From the NCBI GenBank assembly GCA_029204225.1, contig CM055099.1, positions 48,221,397 to 48,285,396 on the forward strand: 64,000 nt of DNA, read 5' to 3'. Of the stretch, positions 32,018 through 42,933 are shown piece after piece. A model generated the notes under the pieces. It did not search any database, was not told where the DNA came from, and worked only from the letters and a program-made list of their open reading frames with translations. Position 1 is the first letter of the stretch; the number at the start of each line of letters is the position of its first letter. The position numbers and the translations under genes are program-made. The stretch is from Diphasiastrum complanatum (lineage: Eukaryota > Streptophyta > Lycopodiopsida > Lycopodiales > Lycopodiaceae).

Positions 32018-33826
32018 TCAGGAAATAGAAGTCCGGTACTCAGAATGAACACTATGAGACATGTCAATGGAACAATCTGTACTTGGATCTAAACTGCAAG
32101 ATACCCCTTCATACCACTTGTCATTCCCATGATAGTAATTTTCATGGATACCAACAAGAGATCCCTCCCTGCCCTCTAATGATCCATCATCCCCTACACT
32201 CCCAGGATCACATTCCTTCACATCCAACTCATGATCTTCACATAAATCTGGATCATCATCCCCAGAAAGAATGCTTCTCTCTACAAATTCGGAGCAATCT
32301 TCTTCTGTAACTTGCAAAAACTTATCAGAATGAACCTCTTTTGCACAGTTTTGTTTCGGAACACGACTCAGCCGTCGCCTTTGCAGGTGCGGAGCAAGAG
32401 CAAGAGGCAATGCAAACTCTTCACTGACCTGAACCATGGTGTCAACTCCTTTCTCTTTGTGCAAGCCCTCATTGTCTTTTCCCCAATCATGCACAGGAGA
32501 CTCTTCTACCCCAACCACCTCCGGCCTTGCAATGATAGAGACTTTGCCAGGTATTTCCACATTCTTTAGCTTCAGAGTCACATTCAATAATTCTTGACTA
32601 ATGGTGTTGAGTACATCAGGAGGAACTGTTCCAATTCTTCCCTCCAATACTCCAAGCTCTGCCCGCAGCTCATGCAACTGCGTCAGCAAAGCTTCATGGG
32701 ACTCTGTCCCTTCACAGTCCATCACAGTGCCAAGCTCCATCACCAAGCTGGAGTCCAAAACTCTGTTGATCACTATTCCCCCCTCTTGAGCTCCTGGATC
32801 ATGCCCTGAATGAACAGCAAACAGCTTGAAAACAGCCATTCCCTCTTCCTGGTAAGAAAAGGTTTTATCTTTGTCACAATAGTTGGTGATCGGAACAATC
32901 GCACGAATACGGAAACCGCAACCGCACCGCTTCGTGCTAAGGCGGTTTCGTTTCTTGCCTCCAGACTTTCTCTTGTTTGTGGGCTCCCCAGCTCTATGGC
33001 AGCAGTAGTCCTTCACCTCAGCAAGAAAGGGCTTAAATCTGATATACTTCTGCCTGATACAAAGAATTACTTTGTGCTTGGCTGCCAATTGCTGCAGCCG
33101 CTGAGGCACATCCTTTGCCATCACCTCGATCGACTCGGTATACTCAAACCTGCGCCGCTTGCCCTGCGATCCATGGGGGTCTTGATCAGAATTACAAATA
33201 TGACAAGCAGCCACACAAACGCGAATAAAGGCTTCAGGAATGCCATAGAATTTCGCCCCCACAGCCCATATTTGCTTTATCCTCTCAATTGTATCCTTCA
33301 GCCCTAAATGCTTGAGATCTGCATCAGCATGGAAGCTCTGAACAATGCTCTGCCACTGATCAATATAAGGCACAAATTGTTGTGGGTTATTTTTGAAAAA
33401 AAGCACCTCATTGCCTCGATCATCCACCTGGGCTTGAAGTTTCTCCTGGATGCGCTTCCAACCCGTGAGGTAGGCTGTGTCTTCGTGCCTGTCCTTCCAC
33501 ACCCCTCGCCAGGAGGCCAGAACGGTCGGGGAGGTAGCGGCCTTGATCTCCTGGGGGAGGGCATGTCGGCCCGCCATGATGCATTGCACCATGAGATGGT
33601 GCGAGGCTCTGTTGAAGGTGTAGAACTGGGGGGACATGTAAGGCTCAGGGTCGATGATGCCTGTCAGCAGCGCTGCTGCTGCTTCACTGCCCAGGCCGGC
33701 CTGTGCTTCTTCTTCATCAAACTCTGGATCGGAGTAAAGCTCTTGATCCACCCTATTCATTGCCACATGCTCCATATCCACAAATTCCTGACCCCTCAAC
33801 ACAAATCCTTCTCTCCCCAACCCCAT
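32018..33826 (-). CDS. Host gene: 602-aa protein with Cys/His-rich FAR1/CaRF-like region
   Basis: The only intact non-transposon gene, read as one exon; ATG 33826 follows a 5' leader with a (GA)n tract. I do not know its name. N-terminus acidic (residues 28-45). A Trp-bearing conserved-looking block (SWRGVWKDRHEDTAYLTGWK, 105-124) precedes FVPYIDQWQSIVQSF (151-165) and a C-x3-C-x2-C cluster (204-211). Then YCCHRAG (274-280), a basic nuclear-localisation-like stretch (285-300), CGCGFRIRA (301-309) and HSGHDPG (339-345). The order CC...CGC...HxGH resembles the zinc-binding fold of FAR1/WRKY-GCM1 or CaRF-type DNA-binding proteins, so a nuclear DNA-binding role is plausible. The C-terminal third (about 450-602) is acidic and Ser-rich, possibly an activation region. 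Codon use and composition are unlike the transposons around it. Confidence 0.85.
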   Translation of the reverse strand: MGLGREGFVLRGQEFVDMEHVAMNRVDQELYSDPEFDEEEAQAGLGSEAAAALLTGIIDPEPYMSPQFYTFNRASHHLMVQCIMAGRHALPQEIKAATSPTVLASWRGVWKDRHEDTAYLTGWKRIQEKLQAQVDDRGNEVLFFKNNPQQFVPYIDQWQSIVQSFHADADLKHLGLKDTIERIKQIWAVGAKFYGIPEAFIRVCVAACHICNSDQDPHGSQGKRRRFEYTESIEVMAKDVPQRLQQLAAKHKVILCIRQKYIRFKPFLAEVKDYCCHRAGEPTNKRKSGGKKRNRLSTKRCGCGFRIRAIVPITNYCDKDKTFSYQEEGMAVFKLFAVHSGHDPGAQEGGIVINRVLDSSLVMELGTVMDCEGTESHEALLTQLHELRAELGVLEGRIGTVPPDVLNTISQELLNVTLKLKNVEIPGKVSIIARPEVVGVEESPVHDWGKDNEGLHKEKGVDTMVQVSEEFALPLALAPHLQRRRLSRVPKQNCAKEVHSDKFLQVTEEDCSEFVERSILSGDDDPDLCEDHELDVKECDPGSVGDDGSLEGREGSLVGIHENYYHGNDKWYEGVSCSLDPSTDCSIDMSHSVHSEYRTSIS

Positions 33827-33849
33827 AATGCTTTCTCCTCCCCCACTCC

Positions 33850-33852
<3 letters not shown>

Positions 33853-33891
<39 letters not shown>
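33853..33891. repeat. (CT)n tract in the 5' leader of the host gene
   Basis: 39 bp of CT on the plus strand, that is (GA)n on the coding strand, ending 27 bp upstream of the ATG. In plants such leader GA tracts can bind BPC/GAGA-type factors; that role here is inference. Confidence 0.85.
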
Positions 33892-33893
<2 letters not shown>

Positions 33894-33930
33894 TAAGATC
33901 CAGCCCTAACCCGAATTTTGTTCTAATCTG

Positions 33931-34940
<1,010 letters not shown>

Positions 34941-35604
34941 ATGCTCTCTAAAAAAACCCACTTCGACTACTTTTCAAGTGCCCTTCAAATACATTTTAGG
35001 GCAAATGTGGACCAACCAAAAGCTCTGAAATGTGTTTTCTATAACAGCAAACATTCTCATCTTCCCAAAGAAAGCACCTGGTCCTTGCTAGAATGTTATA
35101 CAAAAAAGTTGGCCTTTTTGGTGAATAGTGCAATCGACAATTGCTAATGACCACAGAACTAGGGCAAGCGTAGTTTAATGGGAATGCACAAAAGCAAAAT
35201 GGATGTTGTGACATACTATAACACAGGGTATGTTATGGTGAGAAAATTACTTTAAGATGAAATATGCTTTTAGATGCTTTTATTCTACTTTTTCTTGTTA
35301 CTATTCTGTGTTTGACCAAGAATAGAAAAAAGAAATTTTCTTATAGTGTCCAATATGGAGACAATGTCACTAAATTTTTTTTTCTAAAAACTAGAAATAA
35401 AAGTTTTGATGTGCTAAATCTTAAACCTAGAAATAAAACTCTTGATGTACTAAAAAAAAGAATCCTTGTCTTAAAGGACAAAAACTGTCTCTTCTCAGAG
35501 TCTAATGTTAATATTTACGAGATAACCCAACAACAACAAACTTATAATAACAGTTTGCCATCAACATACAATTATTCAATGTCACATGAGGGGCATACCA
35601 TTAA
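34941..35604. other. No recognisable gene
   Basis: A plus frame at 35264-35629 looks accidental: A/T-rich and built on a short direct repeat (ctagaaataaaa(g/c)t.ttgatgt, about 35390-35450). Confidence 0.45.
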
Positions 35605-35727
35605 TGTCATGTCCATGACCAGTACATAGGATTCAATATACTCCTAGTCTTGGATACACGGTACTCCATTGAAACAAGCTGTTAGTTATGCCACATCATA
35701 CTGGATGTGAATCGAAAGTAACTAATA
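35605..35727 (+). repeat. First 123 bp of a chromovirus LTR
   Basis: Nearly identical to 52160-52287: tgtcatgtccatgaccagta...agtaactaata. It stops there and gypsy gag sequence follows, so this is a truncated LTR or a recombination scar. Confidence 0.85.
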
Positions 35728-35739
35728 GCGGAACCAGAT

Positions 35740-36100
35740 ATGCAAGCACCACCTCAACCTGAGCAACAGCAATGGTACGGACCAGATGAACCATTTATGG
35801 ATCCTGCCATAAATGAATATGTTGCAGCCTATGCAGCTCAAACTCAGCGTCAAGGCGGGAGGAATTACGGCTGCTACGGATGTGGCGAAGGACACATAAT
35901 TGCGGAATGTCCCTACAAGGGACAATATACATCCTTCTGCCAATAATGCAGTTATGGACACTGTTACAAGAATTGTCCATTTAAACCTGGAACCAGTGCA
36001 CCTCTCAACTTCATTGCAATACAGCAACCAGTAGTTCCAGCAGGGATGCCATCACAAGGGCGACAATTCCACACTCCGATGTTAGCTGTTATGTGAGCAC
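35740..36100 (+). pseudogene. Gypsy-type gag zinc-knuckle region
   Basis: MQAPPQPEQQQW... then a complete knuckle CYGCGEGHIIAEC (C-x2-C-x4-H-x4-C, about 35870-35910). A second degenerate knuckle (CSYGHCYKNC-like) follows a TAA stop at about 35944. Paired knuckles of this kind occur in gag of Ty3/gypsy-type elements and bind the RNA genome. The frame continues as a Pro/Glu-rich stretch with further stops. It is probably from the same element as the integrase tail just downstream. Confidence 0.7.
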
Positions 36101-36484
36101 AGAAGAGGAAAGAAGTGGCTCCCTCACCACCACCCTCGGTCACTGACGACCAACCCTCAACTTCAGCGCCATATCCGAATGTGAGGGAAGAAAGAAGATA
36201 GTACCAAAAAATACGACACTGGGTACAGAAGGCACAAGCGGAGGAAAAGGAGCAAAAAAGAGACAATCCCACGGAACCTCTAGTTGGCGGCGAACGGGAA
36301 CCGCAAGCGGGCTCACCATTGCGCACTGATCAGAATGATCGATTGCACCAACATGAACCACCTTTTCACATGGTAGAGCCCGAGGAACCACGCACTGAAA
36401 GGCTCACACTTTTACTGTCAAGCTGTGTTAGTTTACCACTCGGAGAACTGCTGCGAATTGCACTACAAGCAAAAAGCCTTCTAG

Positions 36485-36784
36485 TTGAATCTCTGCATAA
36501 ACTTTGATACACGCTTACTAGTTGTGCATGCACTGGCAGCTGAAAAGGAAAGACGCAAAGCATGGCATGATCGCAGGTTACAAAAAAAGGATCTTCGCTC
36601 AGGAGATCTGGTTCTGATGTATAAAACCAAGGCGATCAAAGGAAAATTTAAATTCACAAGCGAAGGTCCTTATCGGATCAAAGAAATTCTTAATCATGGA
36701 GCTGTGAATTTAGAGAAGCTAGATGGGACACCGTTCGATACACCCATCAATGGTAGCCGGTTGCACAAGTACTGGCCACCATAG
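36485..36784 (+). pseudogene. Ty3/gypsy integrase C-terminal fragment
   Basis: RRKAWHDRRLQKKDLRSGDLVLMY, then GKFKFTSEGPYRIKEI, then GAVNLEKLDG and NGSRLHKYWPP: the GPY/F module that closes gypsy integrases. RT, RNase H and the integrase core are absent between this and the gag fragment at 35740, so a multi-kilobase internal deletion has occurred. The stop at 36782 looks natural. Confidence 0.85.
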
Positions 36785-38193
36785 TGAGATAGATCCAGAT
36801 TGATGGTGGCACATTACAAAATCCTATTCTGATAGACCATCATCACTAGATCTAGAAAGATCAAGCCAAATCCAGCTAAATCCCTCAAGATTCGGCCAGA
36901 TCTGGCAAGATCGGAAAAATCCATCAGGATCCAAGAAGGATCCAGATCCAGAGGAGATCAAGAAGAAAGCAGATCATCAGAAATGCCAATAAGATCACTA
37001 AATTTGCAGATCAGAGACCTCGATCTCAGTAACTATGACAAATTAAGGGCAAAATTCACCAAAGACTGATGGATCTGTTACCAAATGTCCATCAGAACTT
37101 CCAGAGAACTACCAACAGTCAGATCAAGTTGATTGCCAGATTGCAAAAGTTAAAAATCAGAAAATCTCAAAATCTCGTCAAAAACACTCGAAAAGAGTAC
37201 TTTTTTCATGATTTTTGGAAATCCCTTGGAAAAAGCTCTTGAAACTTGAACAGTCACTAGATCTAACCCAGATGCATCCATAAAAATATCTGCGAGAGTT
37301 CCTGATGGAGGAATCATCATTTTTTAGTGTGTCCAAGGGTTCCTAGAAGCTGAATCTTCAGAACCCTCACAGAGCATCAAGATCATCCTACCAACCCTTG
37401 CAAGGTGTCTAAATAGAATCAAAGTAGCAAAATTAGTCTGTCTACATGGTCTAATCTTGAAAATCTAATCACAGAAACAAGTTGTGCGAGAGATCACTTC
37501 CTGCGAGAGTTGAACCCTCATAGACAGTCTGAACCCTCGCAGAACCTTTGCATGACAATCAAATCACCTTCTGAACTCTCGCAGACTTCCCTGAGGTCTT
37601 AGAATTTTGTGAAGAATGTCCCTGCCAAAATTTGGGTGGAATTGAGCAAGCGAAAGTGGATGTCACCTATTACGTGCATCTCCATTAAACCCAACAACCG
37701 TGACCGTATCACAGCAGGTCCCCTGTTGTGTAACTTTGCCTGTGCACTTCTCGAGGTGAAAGTGTGTGGCTTCCACTGCTCATCTCTTTTGTCTTTCATC
37801 ATGCCGCATACTAACCTTTATCTGCCATCTCAAGCATCCACCTCCTCCCAACCTGCAGTTATTGACACAATGGCCAGCAAACAAATGTGTGGCGCTGTCT
37901 CTACATCTTCATCTCCACCTGCTACCCGAAGATGCACCACCACCACCGCACTAACGACTCCATCAACCACCGCCACTTCTTCTTTTGTACAACTCTCCAC
38001 TCCGGTCTCTGTTGTTACTACCCCTCTTTCTGTTCCATCCACAACTATTTCTTTTTCCATTCTCATTTTCTCTATTGATACCACTTTCGTTTCTGCTCCA
38101 TTATCCACTACTTCGTCCATCACCATCGCATCCTCCATCACTCCTGCCATCACCGTTGCTCCCCTCACGTTTAATCCCTCCGATTCTCAGTTG
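36785..38193. other. Gypsy 3' non-coding sequence and unassigned region
   Basis: 36,785-37,600 is rich in the short word tgcgagagtt and its complement (at least four between 37295 and 37590), also present near 55440 after a gypsy leader, suggesting the same element family. A Ser/Thr-rich plus frame (37609-38232) is low-complexity and runs into the LTR at 38194; I do not call it a gene. Confidence 0.45.
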
Positions 38194-39020
38194 TGTGCAA
38201 AAAGTACAAAAAGGACCAAGAGTGGATCCTAATCTAATCCTCAAGAGGGATTGGTTGTCAGATTACTTGATCTATCAATCTACTTCAGATTAAGATCAAT
38301 CTAGATCAATTCTAGACACAAAATCCTAACAAGAACAATCATTAATTAAGGTAAATGTACTTGATGGTTTCACACGTGTGAAACCCTGTCAGAGTACAGA
38401 CTCCAACCTGAAAATCAAGTACACTATGATAGAAACTCAAAATATTCAAAAAAAATCAAGACACACAGAGAGATTGACACAAAATTGCTTTCAAAACCAA
38501 GATTCGTGTCTCACAATGATTATGGCCAAATGTGGCTCTATATATACAATAAGTGAGAGCTCATGGTACTGATCATCCCTCTGATCCCACATGTGTAAAG
38601 GTGCTTTGTCATATAATGATTCATCATGCAAAACTGACAGTTGGACAAAACCTTCTATTTTGAGCACTTTTGGTCCATTTTCCTTCTATATGGAGATCTA
38701 CTTGGAAATCTTCTAGAAGTCAAAATTCGCCTCAGCTTATTCCACACGTGTGAGTTGTCCTCTACACATGGAATATGACACCTAACCAAAGGATGTGGCT
38801 CATGCAATCAATAGATTGATGCCATGTGTCATATGTCTAGAAACCTAGTTTTTGGCCATTTTAGCCACTAGAACCTGAATTAAATCATATGTACAACATA
38901 TATGATTATGGTACATGACAAGTACACTAGTTTCACATGTGGGAACAGGATCCACACATGTGTGTTTATTTATATACAAGATTTTTGGCCTCTACCAAGC
39001 TTATTTTTGCATTTTTCACA
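38194..39020 (-). repeat. LTR 1 of array B
   Basis: 827 bp, tgtgcaaaaagtac...atttttcaca. It carries the perfect 20-bp palindrome GGTTTCACACGTGTGAAACC at 38366-38385. Confidence 0.92.
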
Positions 39021-40097
39021 TTTTGGTGGACCTGCTATAAAAGGATGTAACTCGTGGAGAGAGTTTCATACATTCTATGTCAATTTTTGCTCTCAACAAA
39101 TTGAATTCAATCACTCCTATTGGATTCCACCAATTACTCTACTTTTTAAGACTTGGAATGAAATTCAAAATCAAAAGTTGTGATTTTTCTCACTAAGATA
39201 TTGTGCTTCAAAGAGCTAATGCCACTTAGAAAGATTTGATCACCTAGGAAGAGACAAACTCTCCACCAATAACAACACATAATGAGCTTCTAGATCTTGC
39301 CCTCTACAAAGGAAGGAACTCTTAGAAAATTGGATCTCTCTCTACACATTTGTCATAGACACCTTAATGATTGTTTTCAAACCTTACAATCACTCAAACA
39401 AATTGAGTAGGGTTGAACAATGTGACTTGGATCTCAATCTCTTTTCTAGAACTCTCAATTGAAGCCAATCTATGTCAAACTATACAAAAGATTTGCATAG
39501 ATGCTCTATATGCACTAGAAACTCTCAAAGGTTTCACTTGGAGGACAGATCCAAAGATGTTTTCTAGCAAATTGATGCTTCTAAACTTGACCCTATCACT
39601 CTTGAACAAATCTAGAGTGATGATACAATGGATTTCAACCTCTCACCTTGCATATCACTCCTTAATCTATGATTTTTAGCAAAATCTCTCTCAACTTCAA
39701 CATGCACTCAAAAAATCAGAGATGATCAATTAATGCACCTATTTCAAGCTTCAAATTTAATTTCTTGGCTGATCTAATCCAAGAACTAATCAAGGGATTA
39801 GATTCTCTATAGAAAATGCTTGATTTTGCACCAAAAATCTCTGAAATTGGGTGTGTGAGTCAAATTGTACAAATTTTTGAATTTTCTCAGCCAAAACCGG
39901 AGATGTACGGCCTCACACGTGTGAAAAGGGTTCCTACAGCCCACAACAAGTTTTGGTCCAAAAATTTTGAGAATATCTATCAAATCCAACTCGCTACCCA
40001 AAATTTGACTAGTTTCCAAAAAACTGCTAATTTTGGCTTTGATTTGAATTAACCCTATCAATCTCAACAAAACCTCTTGTACTAGGCTCTGATACCA
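39021..40097 (-). other. Deleted internal region 1 of array B with primer site
   Basis: Leader-type non-coding sequence nearly identical to 43560-44595. Apart from about 40 novel bases next to LTR 1, everything from the polypurine tract through the ORFs is missing. It ends ggctctgatacca, the Met-tRNA primer site. A plus frame at 39413-39679 has a near-identical partner at 43911-44177, but this reflects recent duplication rather than coding. Confidence 0.85.
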
Positions 40098-40929
40098 TGT
40101 GCAAAACGTACAAAAAGGACCAAGAGTGGATCCTAATCTGATCCTCAAGAGGTATTGGTTGTCAGATTACTTGATCTATCAATCTACTTCAGATTAAGAT
40201 CAATCTAGATCAATTCTAGACACAAAATCCTAACAAGAACAATCATTAATTGAAGGTAAGTGTACTTTCTGGTTTCACACGTGTGAAACACTGTCTGAGT
40301 ACGGAATCCAACCTGAAAATCAAGTACACATTGATAGAACCTCAAAACAATCAAAACAAATGCAGACAAATGGAGAGAATCACCCAAAATTGCTTCCAAA
40401 ACCAAGATTGGTGTCTCACATTGATTATGGCCAAATGTGGCTCTCTATATACAATAAGTGGGAGCTCGTGGTACTGATCATCCCTCTAATCCCACATGTG
40501 TGAAGGTGCTTTGTCATATAATGATTCATCATGCAAAATTGACACTTGGACAAAACCTTCTATTTTGAGCACTTTTGGTCCATTTTCCTTCTATATGGAG
40601 ATCTACTTGGAAATCTTCTAGAAGTCAAAATTCGCCTACTTCAGCTCATTCCACACATGTGATCTGTCCTCTACACATGGGGTATGACACCTAACCAAAT
40701 GATGTGGCTCATGCAATCAATAGATTGATGCCATGTGTCATATGTCTAGAAAACTAGTTTTTGGCCTTTTTAGCCACTAGAACTTGAATTAAATCATATG
40801 TACAACCTATATGATTATGGTACATGACAAGTACACTATTTTCACACATGGGAATAGGCTCCACACATGTGTGTTTATCTATATACAAGATTTTTGGCCT
40901 CTACCAAGTTTATTTTTGCATTTTTCACA
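40098..40929 (-). repeat. LTR 2 of array B (shared)
   Basis: 832 bp, tgtgcaaaacgtac...atttttcaca, followed by ctcctcaaaaatctagcttgg (polypurine tract complement). Palindrome GTTTCACACGTGTGAAAC at 40272-40289. Confidence 0.92.
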
Positions 40930-41066
40930 CTCCTCAAAAATCTAGCTTGGTAAATCTAGCTTGATGGAAAACGTGATGATCTTGAACTTGACTCCATGGG
41001 CTAAATTGGTCTTTGCTGGTTCAAAAGGTGTGAAGATCAGCCAATGAGCTTGATGTTGATCTGAAA

Positions 41067-41700
41067 TCACCATATCCATGATAGTGCTTCTTTGATGTTG
41101 ACATCTTTGATGAGCTTGAGAGCTTTGCACCATCCTAGCACCTCCAAAATTGATTTCTTCCAAATTTCATGTAGATGCTTGACTTTGAGGCTTGCTCCTT
41201 CTTCATGTGCATGCTTCTTCATGAGAAAATAAATATTTCTTCTTGATTTATTAGGATCACAAAGATCTAACATCATGTTACCACGATCTAGAGAATTAGA
41301 CTCATCCAAATTGGCAAGACTATGCATGCTATAATAACAAAGTGTTTGCATCATATCTTCATGCTTGTTTACCATGCTAATCTCTGATCCAATGAGGCTA
41401 AATACTTCATTATGGAGATAAGTGTCTTTAGAAGATGATTCACTTACTCTCATAAAGAGTTTACAATTTGCCTCAATACAAATTTTCAAACTATGAGTGA
41501 ACAAATCACTTTTGCTCTTGCATGACTCAAGAGCATACATTTGATGAAATAACCATTTGCTTTCTAATTGATTTAAAATCAATTTCAACCATTTAAAAAT
41601 ATCATCTATGTTCTCAAGAGAGACTTCATACTCAACTAGTATGGTTTTACTCCAATTTTGAGATGCAATGATCTCACTAAATTGATTTATCAAATGACAT
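41067..41700 (-). pseudogene. 3' ORF segment of element B (RT-entry-like repeat)
   Basis: The frame follows the end of the main B ORF with a 1-base shift. SEIIASQNWSKTILVEYEVSLENI resembles the N-terminal entry of copia RT (...W.KAM.EEY..L..N). CKLFMRVSESSSKDTYLHNEVFSLI then repeats CKLLMRISEASKVDTYIHKQVVSLI of the main ORF, so the encoded protein contains a tandem, diverged duplication. In element A the equivalent stretch (15990-16180) is open in a third frame (LIWLKFQGKEEHISSG...), which suggests that the ancestor read straight through. No catalytic RT motif follows. Confidence 0.5.
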
Positions 41701-42933
41701 AAGAGAAATAAGTATGTGATGTATACCACATGAGATATGCTCCTCTTTCCCTTGAAATGTGAGCCACATAGACTCAACCATATTTCTTGAGTTTCTTTTT
41801 GGAATCACAATTTGAGAAGGTCTCTCCTCCTCAATCCTAGGCACAGTTGAACCTTGAGAAGGATTCTCCTCCTCAATCCTTGGCACATTTGAACCTTGAG
41901 ATGACTCCTTAAGATCCTCTTCATGGTGCTCCTTTTTTATGGAAATCCGAGACCTCCATGTCTCATAATGATCACAAGTATGACCATTCAATATGCACTT
42001 CCTATGATTATCAAGATTACTTATGCTAGAAACATAAGTCCAAAAATCACCACAACTTGGCATGATTTTTCCAATATTGAAATCAAAAGGCATTTCCATT
42101 TCAATAAGGCTAACTACTTGCTTATGGATATAAGTGTCCACTTTGGATGCTTCACTTATTCTCATAAGAAGTTTACAACTTGCCTTTAAGATTGAAAACT
42201 TACAATTTTCATTTTTATGAATGAACACATCATTCATGATCTTATTGAAACCAAAAGATCCTACATTATGAAGATATTTCCATTTCCTTGACTTCATAAC
42301 TAATGTAAGCTTATAAGGAAAACATATTTTGCTATCTTTTAAGGCATCACACTCAACTAGTATTGCCTTAAGCCACCTTTGAGATACAAAAATCCCTTCA
42401 AAGTAAAATGGTTCTTCATAAGTTGACATGATAGCATAAATGAAACTATTTTCATTTTGTGATTGATCCTTATTCTTGATTGATTTCTCTTGGATAATAA
42501 CAATAAGTTTGAACTTATTTAAAGTTCCAAGCAAAATACTTTCCAAGGACATAAAATAAATCCAAGTTACTTTCATGAAAGTGACATCTATCTTTGCATC
42601 TTGAACCAAACAATGCACTTCCAAATGAAAAATTTCAAAAGATTTGACATGTATTGTGATGGACTCTTGAAGACAAATCTTACACGTCCTTGTGAGACTC
42701 CAAGCCTCATTCACCTTTCCACAAAGGAAACACCTTCCCTTGGACTTGTCCTTCTTGTATTTGCATTTTGAACTTGAAGCTCCATCCTTCACCTCGGCCC
42801 CCTTGCTTTGGTTCTCCTTGGATGGACTGGTCTTCTTTTTGTAGCATCTTGAGAAAAAATATCCTCCCTTGCCAAAAAGGTTGCACTCAGGATCCTTTCT
42901 TTCCTTTAGTAGGATGCCACCTATTGATGCCAT
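41677..42933 (-). CDS. Unrecognised ORF of non-autonomous element B (about 418 aa)
   Basis: Homologue of the element A ORF (16182-17306), about three quarters identical in protein by eye. ATG 42933 (MASIGGILLKERKDPEC) matches the A start. Shared order: degenerate Cys motif (CNLFGKGGYFFSRC; the second Cys is Phe and the knuckle His is missing), KENQSKGAEVKDGASS linker, CFLCGKVNEAWSLTRTC, HLEVHCLVQDAK, WIYFMSLESILLGTL, RT-entry-like block (YEEPFYFEGIFVSQRWLKAILVEC), NKIMNDVFIH, and the VPRIEEE.PSQ linker, here duplicated in frame. All length differences from A are multiples of three. No enzyme active site is seen. It may be a chimeric gag/pol derivative acting as a structural protein, or an unselected relic; the maintained frame favours recent function. 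Confidence 0.6.
   Translation of the reverse strand: MASIGGILLKERKDPECNLFGKGGYFFSRCYKKKTSPSKENQSKGAEVKDGASSSKCKYKKDKSKGRCFLCGKVNEAWSLTRTCKICLQESITIHVKSFEIFHLEVHCLVQDAKIDVTFMKVTWIYFMSLESILLGTLNKFKLIVIIQEKSIKNKDQSQNENSFIYAIMSTYEEPFYFEGIFVSQRWLKAILVECDALKDSKICFPYKLTLVMKSRKWKYLHNVGSFGFNKIMNDVFIHKNENCKFSILKASCKLLMRISEASKVDTYIHKQVVSLIEMEMPFDFNIGKIMPSCGDFWTYVSSISNLDNHRKCILNGHTCDHYETWRSRISIKKEHHEEDLKESSQGSNVPRIEEENPSQGSTVPRIEEERPSQIVIPKRNSRNMVESMWLTFQGKEEHISCGIHHILISLMSFDKSI

Noticed and set aside
37609-38232. 207-codon Ser/Thr-rich plus-strand frame
   Set aside because: Low-complexity ACC/TCC/ATC codons, a competing open frame on the opposite strand, and it runs straight into an LTR.
39413-39679. 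88-codon plus frame conserved at 43911-44177
   Set aside because: Conservation is explained by recent duplication of non-coding leader between int1 and int2 of array B; the surrounding sequence is equally conserved.
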